Positions 1 through 6,983 of a stretch of 32,455 nucleotides of DNA are shown piece by piece. The notes below the pieces were generated by a model. It was not told the DNA's origin. It worked only from the letters and a program-made list of their open reading frames with translations, and ran no database searches. The stretch lies in the NCBI GenBank assembly GCA_022563255.1, contig JADFNS010000026.1, forward strand, positions 1 to 32,455, given 5' to 3'. The stretch's first letter is position 1. Each line of letters starts with the position of its first letter. The stretch comes from Pseudomonadota bacterium. GTDB lineage: Bacteria; Pseudomonadota; Gammaproteobacteria; Steroidobacterales; Woeseiaceae. The translations under genes were made by a program, and so were the position numbers.

Positions 1-2
1 AT

Positions 3-203
3 TTCATCCCACCCAAAGAGGCCTATCTGCAAGTGTTATATGACGATCCGGGTTTTGCTCCCATCCGCGCAAGCCAAGAAGCCCGTCAGAGGCGTGAAAG
101 AGACAGGTTCCTCGACATTGTTTGCACTGACAATCCCTACGCAACTGATTGGCAACCGGAAGAAGGGACCTGCGAACAGTTTGCGGCGACCATTGGAAAC
201 TGA
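3..203 (+). CDS. C-terminal end of a TPR-type membrane regulator (partial, 5' end outside window)
   Basis: An open frame enters from the left edge and stops with TGA at 201-203, giving 66 residues. It reads as a charged helix followed by a conserved-looking end with the pattern RFLDIVC, then DNPYA, then WQPEEGTCEQF. I recall this ending from the large TPR proteins with an N-terminal membrane segment that are abundant in marine gammaproteobacteria; that is memory of the family, not a search. No function can be assigned from the tail alone. The dispersed repeats begin directly after the stop. A fragment of what looks like the N-terminal part of the same family lies on the minus strand at the other end of the window. 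Confidence 0.55.
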   Translation, partial: FIPPKEAYLQVLYDDPGFAPIRASQEARQRRERDRFLDIVCTDNPYATDWQPEEGTCEQFAATIGN

Positions 204-209
204 CCCATC

Positions 210-345
210 GCAATGTCCGCTTCTGGCCGAAAGCGGCCTCTCAATCTCATCAATATCGGGTGGTCTGAACGACCGCTTTCGGGAAAAGCAGACATTGAGC
301 TACACTTGGTCTTAACGTCCGTTAGTGACCCAAAGCGGACGTCCA
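210..345. repeat. Cluster of three dispersed palindromic repeats (CCGCTT...AAGCGG type)
   Basis: Three imperfect copies of one unit lie in 136 bases. Copy 1 has CCGCTT at 217-222 and AAGCGG at 231-236. Copy 2 begins GACCGCTTTCGGG at 271 and ends with a decayed right arm near 295. Copy 3 has ACGTCCG at 315-321 and CGGACGT at 336-342. The unit resembles TGACCGCTTT, a short loop, then AAAGCGGACGTT. Short hypothetical ORFs that start inside the unit are not convincing genes. No other gene is visible between 204 and 369. Confidence 0.7.
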
Positions 346-369
346 AGTTCTTCGACGGCGTAGTAGACG

Positions 370-1434
370 ATGAAGACACGATTTCTAGATACGCGAAACT
401 GCCACGCGCTCATGCCCAAGGGCCACGGACTATCACTCGTCCAACGGCTCGAGGTGTGTCTTGCTCAGATCAACGACAGTGATGGCCCGCTACGAGGATC
501 AATAGATCATCTAATCAAGCGCAATGAGAATACGCGAAGCCAATCTGGCGGCTCAAACAGGCTGGTCGCGTCGCCGGTTGCGGTCGGGCAATTCTCAGAT
601 GTCGAAAGTGGATGGATCAATACGAAGGCAGTAACAACTCCATTCCCAGGTCCAGCATACCTTCATACAATTCAAGCGTACGGCGAGGGTCTAGCTTGGA
701 AGACCATCATCCCGCTGCAGTTCCTCCTGAAGGGATGGGGAGACGCGAATAGCGGCCATCAATGCTACCTCCACACGATCGCCCACAATCTGAGTCAGAT
801 GAAGACCTTGGAAGATTGGCGTTCACGGATGGAGGCCGACTCGGACGAGTACTACTACGTTGGCATTACCGGCAGAAACTGGCTGCTCAGATTAGGCGAG
901 CACATCGGGGAAATGCATCGTGGTAGCAGAAAGCAATTCCATGCGGCTTGGCGTGAAAGTTTGGGTTTGAGTGACGTCCTGTTCGTGTCTTCTTTGTTGG
1001 ATGTCAATCTGACTTTCGAGGATGCGATGGATTGGGAAGAGCACCACGTCGACAAGTTCGCCTATGGGCCTAACGGATTGAACATGATTCCGGGCGGGTT
1101 TGAGGGGCTAAGACAATTGCATAAGCTCGGCGTCATCGCTCGCCAGGATATCTCGCTCGAAGAAAGGGACAGGGCAATCGCGGAGTACCTTCGACAGAAT
1201 CCGAGGAAAGGCATCCCGAATCCGTTTATGGCCGAGCTTTGGAAGGACGACAACCACTACCTCAAGGTTAACGCGGCCATTCCAAAGAGGCTTTCAGCGC
1301 CGCAGGTTCGACGGATTCGCGAACTGGCCGCGGAAGGGAGTTCCGTCGAGGATATTACTAAGGCGGTCGATGCTCTGAATGAGACGCAGGTGAAGAATGT
1401 GATCTCAGGCAGATCCTACGGTCGGATTAACTGA
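370..1434 (+). CDS. Stand-alone GIY-YIG nuclease-like protein with C-terminal helix-turn-helix
   Basis: The protein has 354 residues if the first ATG is used; ATG at 412 is an equally possible start and no clear ribosome site decides. The middle third carries a GIY-YIG-like core: YYYVGITGRNW, followed by RLGEHI, and further on WEEHHVDKF and GLNMIPGG. In this family the first motif holds the two tyrosines, the following Arg is catalytic and a later Glu binds metal; the match here is partial (YYV for GIY, VGIT for YIG). The last 50 residues (QVRRIRELAAEGSS, then a basic tail with SGRSYGRI) look like the DNA-binding helix-turn-helix found at the end of homing endonucleases. The first 130 residues match nothing I recognise. 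Codon use (many AGA, ATA, TTG, CTA) differs from the core genes, and repeats flank the gene on both sides, so transfer is likely. It could be a homing-type or defence nuclease. Confidence 0.6.
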   Translation: MKTRFLDTRNCHALMPKGHGLSLVQRLEVCLAQINDSDGPLRGSIDHLIKRNENTRSQSGGSNRLVASPVAVGQFSDVESGWINTKAVTTPFPGPAYLHTIQAYGEGLAWKTIIPLQFLLKGWGDANSGHQCYLHTIAHNLSQMKTLEDWRSRMEADSDEYYYVGITGRNWLLRLGEHIGEMHRGSRKQFHAAWRESLGLSDVLFVSSLLDVNLTFEDAMDWEEHHVDKFAYGPNGLNMIPGGFEGLRQLHKLGVIARQDISLEERDRAIAEYLRQNPRKGIPNPFMAELWKDDNHYLKVNAAIPKRLSAPQVRRIRELAAEGSSVEDITKAVDALNETQVKNVISGRSYGRIN

Positions 1435-1690
1435 CCGCTCCTGGCCGTAAGCAGCCGTTGAAAACCGTTCGATCCGAGCAACTTGAATGACCGCTATTGA
1501 TGAAAGCGGACGTTCAAGGTGAAATCTCGTCTGATACCGCGTTCGATTCGATCCCGTCGTGCCTCGCAGCCGGCAAGTTCGTTGAGTTGAAATTGCGGAT
1601 CTCGAGCTTGGAAACTAAGGGCGAGCCCGAGCCTGACCCGAACGCCGAGAACGGCCGCAAAATGGCCGCTTTTGAGTCGGAGAATGGGCA
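1432..1690. repeat. Right-hand repeat cluster; the gene-free stretch 1435-1747
   Basis: The same repeat type resumes at the stop codon of the GIY-YIG gene. One copy starts TGACCGCTCCTGGCCG at 1433 with a decayed right arm. A second has CCGCT at 1491-1495 and AGCGGACGTTCAAGG from 1505. A degenerate third (GGCCGCTTTTGAGTCGG) lies near 1664-1680. Small frames crossing this stretch consist of repeat sequence and I do not call them genes. Nothing else is visible before the tRNA at 1748. Confidence 0.6.
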
Positions 1691-1747
1691 TGAAATGGGT
1701 ACAAAGGCTCTTGGCGAGCTGAGAAACCCTGTAAGCGATTGATTAAA

Positions 1748-1824
1748 TGGCGCGCCCGACAGGATTCGAACCTGTGACCCCTGCCTTCGGAGGGCAGTAC
1801 TCTATCCAGCTGAGCTACGGGCGC
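1748..1824 (-). tRNA. tRNA-Arg (anticodon CCG)
   Basis: On the minus strand the sequence folds into a full cloverleaf: acceptor GCGCCCG pairs with CGGGCGC, the D arm is GCTCAGCTGGATAGAGT, the anticodon stem CTGCC/GGCAG encloses loop CTCCGAA with anticodon CCG, and the T arm contains GGTTCGAATCC. Discriminator G is followed by an encoded CCA (1748-1750). It reads the Arg codon CGG. The accessory cassette lies on its 3' side, the usual side for tRNA-targeted insertions, but I see no second copy of the tRNA end that would mark an attachment site. Confidence 0.97.
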
Positions 1825-1937
1825 TATGTTTGATGGTGCTTGGTGGGGCGCTATTCTACAATCTATGACGCAACTTCGAAACGAAATTGCGCCCGAAGCT
1901 GCTAACCTGTGCCTGATACCTCTGCGCGGGCGGTTCG

Positions 1938-2201
1938 ATGGCAAAGAAACTAAAAAATGAGAAAGGGCTGCTCAAAGAGGCGCTCAGCATGATTTTGGAC
2001 GATGCCGTCAAGCGCGGCGTCGTCAAATTCGAGGCCACCGATTCGCATGACTTGAAGATCACCTACGCCTATCGGCTGCTGGTACACGACAAGGCGATTA
2101 CGCCTTTGCCCCAAGGTCAGGAGAACCTGCCGAAGATAAGACACCGCCTGGCCATGTGGGTAACCCACGAATTGCCGGCCGATCACGAACTCTTAAGGTA
2201 A
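1938..2201 (+). CDS. Small DUF5062-like protein
   Basis: An 87-residue soluble protein, rich in Lys and Leu. It starts MAKKLKNEKGLLKEALSMI and contains TYAYRLLVHDKAI in the middle and HRLAMWVTHELP near the end. This pattern agrees with my memory of DUF5062, a family of about 90 residues in gammaproteobacteria with no known function. ATG at 1938 is the only good start; the upstream ribosome site is weak (GGGCGG). It converges with the PHA-type gene, whose stop is 9 bases away. A minus-strand frame of 78 residues over the same bases is less protein-like and was rejected. Confidence 0.6.
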   Translation: MAKKLKNEKGLLKEALSMILDDAVKRGVVKFEATDSHDLKITYAYRLLVHDKAITPLPQGQENLPKIRHRLAMWVTHELPADHELLR

Positions 2202-2210
2202 GTCGCCAAC

Positions 2211-2477
2211 TCAGGTCAGGTGATCGTCCATCGCCTCTTCGATGGATGAGCGGATGGTGCCCTCAAACATCTTGAGCGCGAAACCGAGTTGCAATTCCAC
2301 GTCGACGGAATGGTCGGACACGACGATACGACCCTGCACGCCGCTGCCGTCGATCTTGAGGTCGTCACCCTGCCACGCTGACCGCAACTTGAACTTGCTG
2401 TTTAGCCTGGCCGCAATCTCATCCACCCGCTTGCGAGCTTCGTCTTTGCCCAAGCGGTGCTCGCGTTTTATTTTCAT
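2211..2477 (-). CDS. Polyhydroxyalkanoic acid system family protein
   Basis: An 88-residue protein starting MKIKREHRLGKDEARKRVDE, then a middle with DLKIDGSGVQGRI and an end with KMFEGTIRSSIEEAM. This fits the family described as PHA system or granule-associated (PF09650 type): about 90 residues, one basic amphipathic helix, then a small sheet. Homologues are linked to polyhydroxyalkanoate granule genes in some bacteria, but no PHA synthase is visible here, so the role is uncertain. Its ATG overlaps the stop of the upstream large gene in the form ATGA (2474-2477), so the two are probably translated in a coupled way from one transcript. Confidence 0.75.
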   Translation of the reverse strand: MKIKREHRLGKDEARKRVDEIAARLNSKFKLRSAWQGDDLKIDGSGVQGRIVVSDHSVDVELQLGFALKMFEGTIRSSIEEAMDDHLT

Positions 2478-5400
2478 GGCCGGTTCATGATCGGCGCGTC
2501 TTGCCGCCGCAGGACCAGCGGCTGCTCAATGGCGTCAACAGCCCGCCGCTGGAATTCCGCGAAGTCGCGATAATCTTCCGGTTTGAAACGCGCCCTGGAC
2601 GCCACGTAGTCGAATTTTATTTCCCAGGCGCCTTCCTCCCGATGCACCTCACGACTCCAGTTGCCGAACCGGGATTCGCCAGCGGCCGGTTTGCTCGTCA
2701 GCATGTCCAGCTTGTGGCCCGGTGGAATCTTTACGGACGTTGTAGCGCTCACGCGCAGAGGATAGAAAAACTCGAACGGGAAGCGGCGATCAGCAACGCG
2801 ATCGAACTCCAGATAGTAAGCCTCGAGGAAACCCGGGATATCGAAACTGCCGTCAACTTCCATCGGCAATAAGTATTGAATTTCCACGATCAGGTCGTAT
2901 CCGGCGTCGAAAATGTTTTCGACGAAGTAATCCGTTAACTCAGCGTCTGAATACCGGGTGGCGACCCAGCGCTGCAGCGACGCCTGCATCTCCGACGTTT
3001 CAATGGTTCGCAATTGGCCCCGCAACTCGGCGGCCTGATAGCCGCTGAAGCGGGCAGTTTCGGTTACGTTGATGTAGCCGTCTTCGCCCGGCTCGACGAC
3101 GCGCTCCACCTTCATCCCTGTCGATTGCCACTCGTACTCCGGAATCTGCACGAGCTCAGGTTTGGCGCCCAAAACCAACGCATGGTTGCCCGCCATTGAA
3201 CGCGGCGACAATTGTCCGAGACGCATATCCTTGTCGGTCGCGTCGATAAACACACGACCGTTTTCTGTGTCCACCGACACGATCATGTGATTGAACTGGT
3301 CGGTGTTGGGCAGTCCGGGCGTAACCTTTTGCTGCAGATTGACCAGTGCAAGCGACGCTTTGATGCCCACTGACTTGAGCATTGAATACAAGAGGACAGA
3401 GTGATCTTTGCAGTCGCCGTATCGATCGCGCAGGGTTTCCCTGGCGGTCTTCGGAATAATGGCACGGCGGCCAAACTCTATGGCCTCGTAGTGAATCTCA
3501 TCCTGAACATAAGCGCTCAGGACTTCAATTTGTCGTGACTGACTGTCGATACCTTCAATCAACCGGGCAGCGCGCTCGGAGACCTTGCTGATATCCAGCT
3601 TGTCCTCGATCTTTTGCAGATACTCCACGCCGACTGACCGCCAGTCTTCGCCGACAGTCCCCAACTTTACCCAGGGAAGAAGCTGATCAAAATAAGGCTG
3701 CAACGGTTCCCAGCGAAAAGACACGGGCGTTTGCAGTTCCCAGATCAATGTGCCGCCGCGTTTTCGCGGCTCGGGAACGCCGTTTGCCTGATACCGGATC
3801 AGATCGTTGTGACCGGCAACAAACAAGGCGCTGTAACCGATCGGCCGCTCGCTGGCCAGGTAGACCGTCTCCAACGGAAATGAGTTTTCCTCCACCGACG
3901 TCAGTTTGCTGACGACGACCTCGATGATGACTCCAGGCGCCAGGCTCGGCACCGGCAAGTGCACGGTCTTTTCGGTGCTGGCCTCGTAGCCATCTTCATT
4001 GTTGGTGATGTAATAGGTATTAAGATCACCTTCGGCAAGTACTTTGCCGCTGGCATCGCGAACCAGCAACGAATTAACGTACAAATGTTCGTAGCTCGGA
4101 TCGAAATCGAACTCCAGCGTGCTGTACTGCGATATGCCGTTGTCATCGATAATTCGAATCTTGCGGAACTTGGTTTCTGTCAGCGTGTTTCCACCATTGA
4201 ACTCATAGCCGGTGATGCGACTCAGAAATTCGGCGCCGTAACCAGACTCTCCGGTACCGGCACCGTTAGCTGCAAAAATCCGTCGCATGTCCCGCGGCAG
4301 GGGAACCGCGTCAATTGCTGTACTGATAGTCGAAATATCACCCTGACCCAGCTTCAGATCAATCGCGTCCAGATATTCCCTGATCGTCGTATTGCCCGGC
4401 GAGAAGGTCAGCGCCTCTTCGAACGACTCGCGCGCTGCGCGGAAGGAGCGCAGCTGAAACTCGGCGTCGCCTTTGTAATAGTAACTTTGTAAGGAACGGT
4501 AGCCTTTGTCTATCAGGGAATTGGCCAGATTCAAAACCTCCGACGAACGTCCCAGGTCGTCGAGGATGGACATGCGCTCGTACACGAAGTCGGTGCTAAA
4601 CGGGCGACCTGCCATTATTTCCTCGAGCGACGCCAACGCAGCATCGTGCTGTCCACGACGACTCAGTAATTGCACTTGCAGTAACCTTGTCTTGTCGTTG
4701 ACTCCACCCGCCGTATAAGCCACGTACGCGCTATCGAGTTCCTCCCACTGCTCGGCGTCTGCGAGCATGGTTATAAAAATCGAAAAATCTTCGTCGTCTC
4801 GATATTCCGCCGCGAACAGATCCCGATAGATTCGAACAGCTTTCTCCGTGTCGTTCGTTTGGTACGCAAGCCAGGCGTCCCAACTTTGAATGACCTGATT
4901 ATCGGCGAACGGCGCAATTCTCGGCTGCAGCCAATCTTTCGCTTCGTTGTATGCATCGATCTCCGCCAGCGCTCGCAGTGAATTCATCAAATATACTTCG
5001 TCGTCAGGACCGAGCTCGCTGGCATGCGAGAAAAACCGGAATGCTTCGCGAAAACTGCGCGCATCGAAATAATGCCGGCCCAGCGCGTTCAGCAAATACG
5101 CGTTAACCCGCCGTTCATCCTCACCGGTATATTGCCCGGCGAGCGCTGTGGGACTTCCCTCTATGCGAAAATCAGACCACAATTTATTGAGGTCCCGCGC
5201 GACATTTTTCTGTGCCGTCGGGCCCCAGGCTGCCAGCGTGTACGCACAATGGTTGTTAACGACGATCCACTGGTGGTACAGAAACTCCTCGCCATCGGAG
5301 TCTTCGTAACCGATCAGCAGCTTTCCGCTTGCATCGCCCTTTTTTACGTTGCGCTCACTGGTAATGAAGCCGGACGGATAATCCTCGCCGAACTGCTGCA

Positions 5401-6208
5401 TGATGATGCGAAAGACTGCATCGTCAGTGGGCGGCGCACCATTCCAGCACACCGGCATGACGACTGCGCCATATCCCTTGGAGGACAATGCCCCGACGTC
5501 GGCGCCATCATTCGTATCTTTTAGATCCGTCCAGTCGAACCACATGCTGGCGCGCGCCCTGAATCGGTAGCCGAACGCTGCTGACCGATGGTCGCGACTG
5601 GACTTCGCAACGCTTGCAACACGGTTGTCAGCGGTTCGGTCAATAATCGAAAAGCTGGACAACAGGGTGCCTGCTTCTTGCTGCACGGACGCATCCGTCG
5701 CATTTGTCGAGAATGTCAGTAATTGGTACGCGCGGTCGCCATCAACGAGCGCCGAAATGACATACGTCACTGACATCGAGCCGACCTTTGCGTAGACCAC
5801 TTTCTGAAAAACCTGCATGCCACGCTCATCGATCAGACCCAGATCCTTATGGCCCTGGTACTCGGTATCTTCCCGGCCAGCCATCCGCTCTATCATCGCC
5901 GACTGCACCATATCGGCGTACTGCTCGGCATTCGGACCTGCACCCAAAGTTTCAACGACCACCAGCGAGAACGCATTCGGTTGAAAACGAATAGCGGCAA
6001 AACTTGCGTCCGGCAACTGCTCGGTAAAATCGACATACGTGTACTCTTCGTCCGCAAGGTCCAATCGGTAGTTGAGATCCTTGTTCTCAAATACCGTTAC
6101 CCGTTCGCCGACTTTGTCGAGGTAGGCCGGGCCAGTCTCCGCGAGTATGGCGGTTGGTGTAGCTGCCCACAGGATCAGGCCCGACAGCAAAATGTTTAGA
6201 ATTTTCAT
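2474..6208 (-). CDS. Very large exported TPR/DUF3857/transglutaminase-like protein
   Basis: I place the start at ATG 6208, because it begins a clean signal peptide (MKILNILLSGLILWAATP, cleavage near AILA); an upstream in-frame ATG at 6259 would bury it. The protein has 1244 residues. Visible parts in order: a PsbP/Mog1-like alpha-beta domain (about 25-190) and a second, weaker one (205-350); TPR-type helical repeats (365-620); a DUF3857 beta region (660-800); and a transglutaminase-like core with RYGDCKDH (Cys933), FNHMI (His974) and FIDATD (Asp989), a complete Cys-His-Asp triad. The end is beta-rich with no membrane anchor. The family acts in the periplasm or at the envelope; whether it cross-links or cleaves peptides is unknown. 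It is followed by the PHA-type gene with a 4-base overlap. The combination of doubled N-terminal domain, TPRs and catalytic core makes it longer than usual DUF3857 proteins. Confidence 0.85.
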   Translation of the reverse strand: MKILNILLSGLILWAATPTAILAETGPAYLDKVGERVTVFENKDLNYRLDLADEEYTYVDFTEQLPDASFAAIRFQPNAFSLVVVETLGAGPNAEQYADMVQSAMIERMAGREDTEYQGHKDLGLIDERGMQVFQKVVYAKVGSMSVTYVISALVDGDRAYQLLTFSTNATDASVQQEAGTLLSSFSIIDRTADNRVASVAKSSRDHRSAAFGYRFRARASMWFDWTDLKDTNDGADVGALSSKGYGAVVMPVCWNGAPPTDDAVFRIIMQQFGEDYPSGFITSERNVKKGDASGKLLIGYEDSDGEEFLYHQWIVVNNHCAYTLAAWGPTAQKNVARDLNKLWSDFRIEGSPTALAGQYTGEDERRVNAYLLNALGRHYFDARSFREAFRFFSHASELGPDDEVYLMNSLRALAEIDAYNEAKDWLQPRIAPFADNQVIQSWDAWLAYQTNDTEKAVRIYRDLFAAEYRDDEDFSIFITMLADAEQWEELDSAYVAYTAGGVNDKTRLLQVQLLSRRGQHDAALASLEEIMAGRPFSTDFVYERMSILDDLGRSSEVLNLANSLIDKGYRSLQSYYYKGDAEFQLRSFRAARESFEEALTFSPGNTTIREYLDAIDLKLGQGDISTISTAIDAVPLPRDMRRIFAANGAGTGESGYGAEFLSRITGYEFNGGNTLTETKFRKIRIIDDNGISQYSTLEFDFDPSYEHLYVNSLLVRDASGKVLAEGDLNTYYITNNEDGYEASTEKTVHLPVPSLAPGVIIEVVVSKLTSVEENSFPLETVYLASERPIGYSALFVAGHNDLIRYQANGVPEPRKRGGTLIWELQTPVSFRWEPLQPYFDQLLPWVKLGTVGEDWRSVGVEYLQKIEDKLDISKVSERAARLIEGIDSQSRQIEVLSAYVQDEIHYEAIEFGRRAIIPKTARETLRDRYGDCKDHSVLLYSMLKSVGIKASLALVNLQQKVTPGLPNTDQFNHMIVSVDTENGRVFIDATDKDMRLGQLSPRSMAGNHALVLGAKPELVQIPEYEWQSTGMKVERVVEPGEDGYINVTETARFSGYQAAELRGQLRTIETSEMQASLQRWVATRYSDAELTDYFVENIFDAGYDLIVEIQYLLPMEVDGSFDIPGFLEAYYLEFDRVADRRFPFEFFYPLRVSATTSVKIPPGHKLDMLTSKPAAGESRFGNWSREVHREEGAWEIKFDYVASRARFKPEDYRDFAEFQRRAVDAIEQPLVLRRQDAPIMNRP

Positions 6209-6394
6209 GCCTGCTAATTCTACCGGTGATTGCACGAAATTGTGTGCGCCAATCGTCACGCCGCAAGGCCACTACGATTTTCTATCGCTCATTGCTGCCC
6301 TTGCGATCACCCGCGCGAGCGTCTCGGATACTTTGAGCGCTTCGGCATATGTCATCTATACCGTCGCTGCTCTGTTCCTCGTCGGTTGATGATA

Positions 6395-6400
6395 TATAAT
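6395..6400 (+). promoter_or_regulatory. Candidate -10 box for the cytochrome c gene
   Basis: A perfect TATAAT lies 62 bases before the TTG start of the cytochrome gene in the 254-base divergent gap 6209-6462. The -35 position at 17 bases (CTGTTC) is poor, so the call rests on the -10 box and context only. Confidence 0.3.
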
Positions 6401-6462
6401 CGCCCGCCACTGTCCGGCGCGTCGTCGAGCGAATCAGATTGCAAATCATCGGGAGCAATTAG

Positions 6463-6978
6463 TTGAGTCGGGACCAGAAATTTTTTGACATGTACTCCCT
6501 CGTCATCGGCATTCTTGCCGCCGTCTCACTCGCAATTTACTTGCTGGCAACGAAAGTGTCCGATCTGACGGAGGGCGTTTACTTACGTGATGCCGACGAG
6601 TACAAGGCGGCCATTGTCGAGCGTATTCGCCCAGTTGGCGGCGTCTACCTGCCCGGCGAGGAACATGCGGCTTCTGCACCCACCGTGGAAACGCCGGCGG
6701 GTCCCGAACCAGTCGCAACCATGATGTCCGGCCCGCAGGTCTACAACACGGCATGCCTGGCGTGCCACGGTGCCGGCATTGGCGGCGCGCCAGTACTGGG
6801 CGATGCGACGCAGTGGGCGGAACGCATTGCTCAGGGCGCCAGCGTACTCAAGAAACACGCGCTACAGGGTTACTCCGGATCCGGCAGCAGTTTCATGCCG
6901 CCAAAGGGTGGTCGGCTGGACCTCTCCGACGCCGAGGTCGAAGGTGCCGTTGACTACATGATCAGCGAGTCGCAATAA
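6463..6978 (+). CDS. Membrane-anchored cytochrome c (c5-like)
   Basis: A 171-residue protein with one N-terminal membrane segment (about residues 11-29), a linker rich in Pro and Ala (65-88) and a class I cytochrome c domain. Haem binding is by C98-L-A-C101-H102; the likely sixth ligand is Met145 in SSFMPPKGG. This pattern (CLACHGAG, then FMPPKGG near the end) is that of the cytochrome c5 group, periplasmic electron carriers. The start is TTG, chosen because GGGAG lies 8 bases upstream and there is no nearby ATG before the membrane segment apart from M10. Its mRNA probably ends at the strong terminator 7015-7049, which lies inside the convergent comM gene. Confidence 0.88.
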   Translation: MSRDQKFFDMYSLVIGILAAVSLAIYLLATKVSDLTEGVYLRDADEYKAAIVERIRPVGGVYLPGEEHAASAPTVETPAGPEPVATMMSGPQVYNTACLACHGAGIGGAPVLGDATQWAERIAQGASVLKKHALQGYSGSGSSFMPPKGGRLDLSDAEVEGAVDYMISESQ

Positions 6979-6983
6979 ACCTC

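Noticed and set aside
210..345. Repeat cluster as a CRISPR array
   Set aside because: Copies differ in sequence and spacing, and no cas gene is present.
213..482. 89-residue plus-strand frame starting MSASGRKRPLNL
   Set aside because: It begins inside a palindromic repeat and runs through two more copies and the start of the GIY-YIG gene; its sequence is repeat-derived.
1497..1742. 81-residue frame starting MMKADVQGE
   Set aside because: It starts in a repeat copy, has no ribosome site and no recognisable composition; a similar frame exists on the other strand.
1748..1824. tRNA-Arg as the attachment site of an integrated island
   Set aside because: No integrase and no second copy of the tRNA 3' end in 1-1740.
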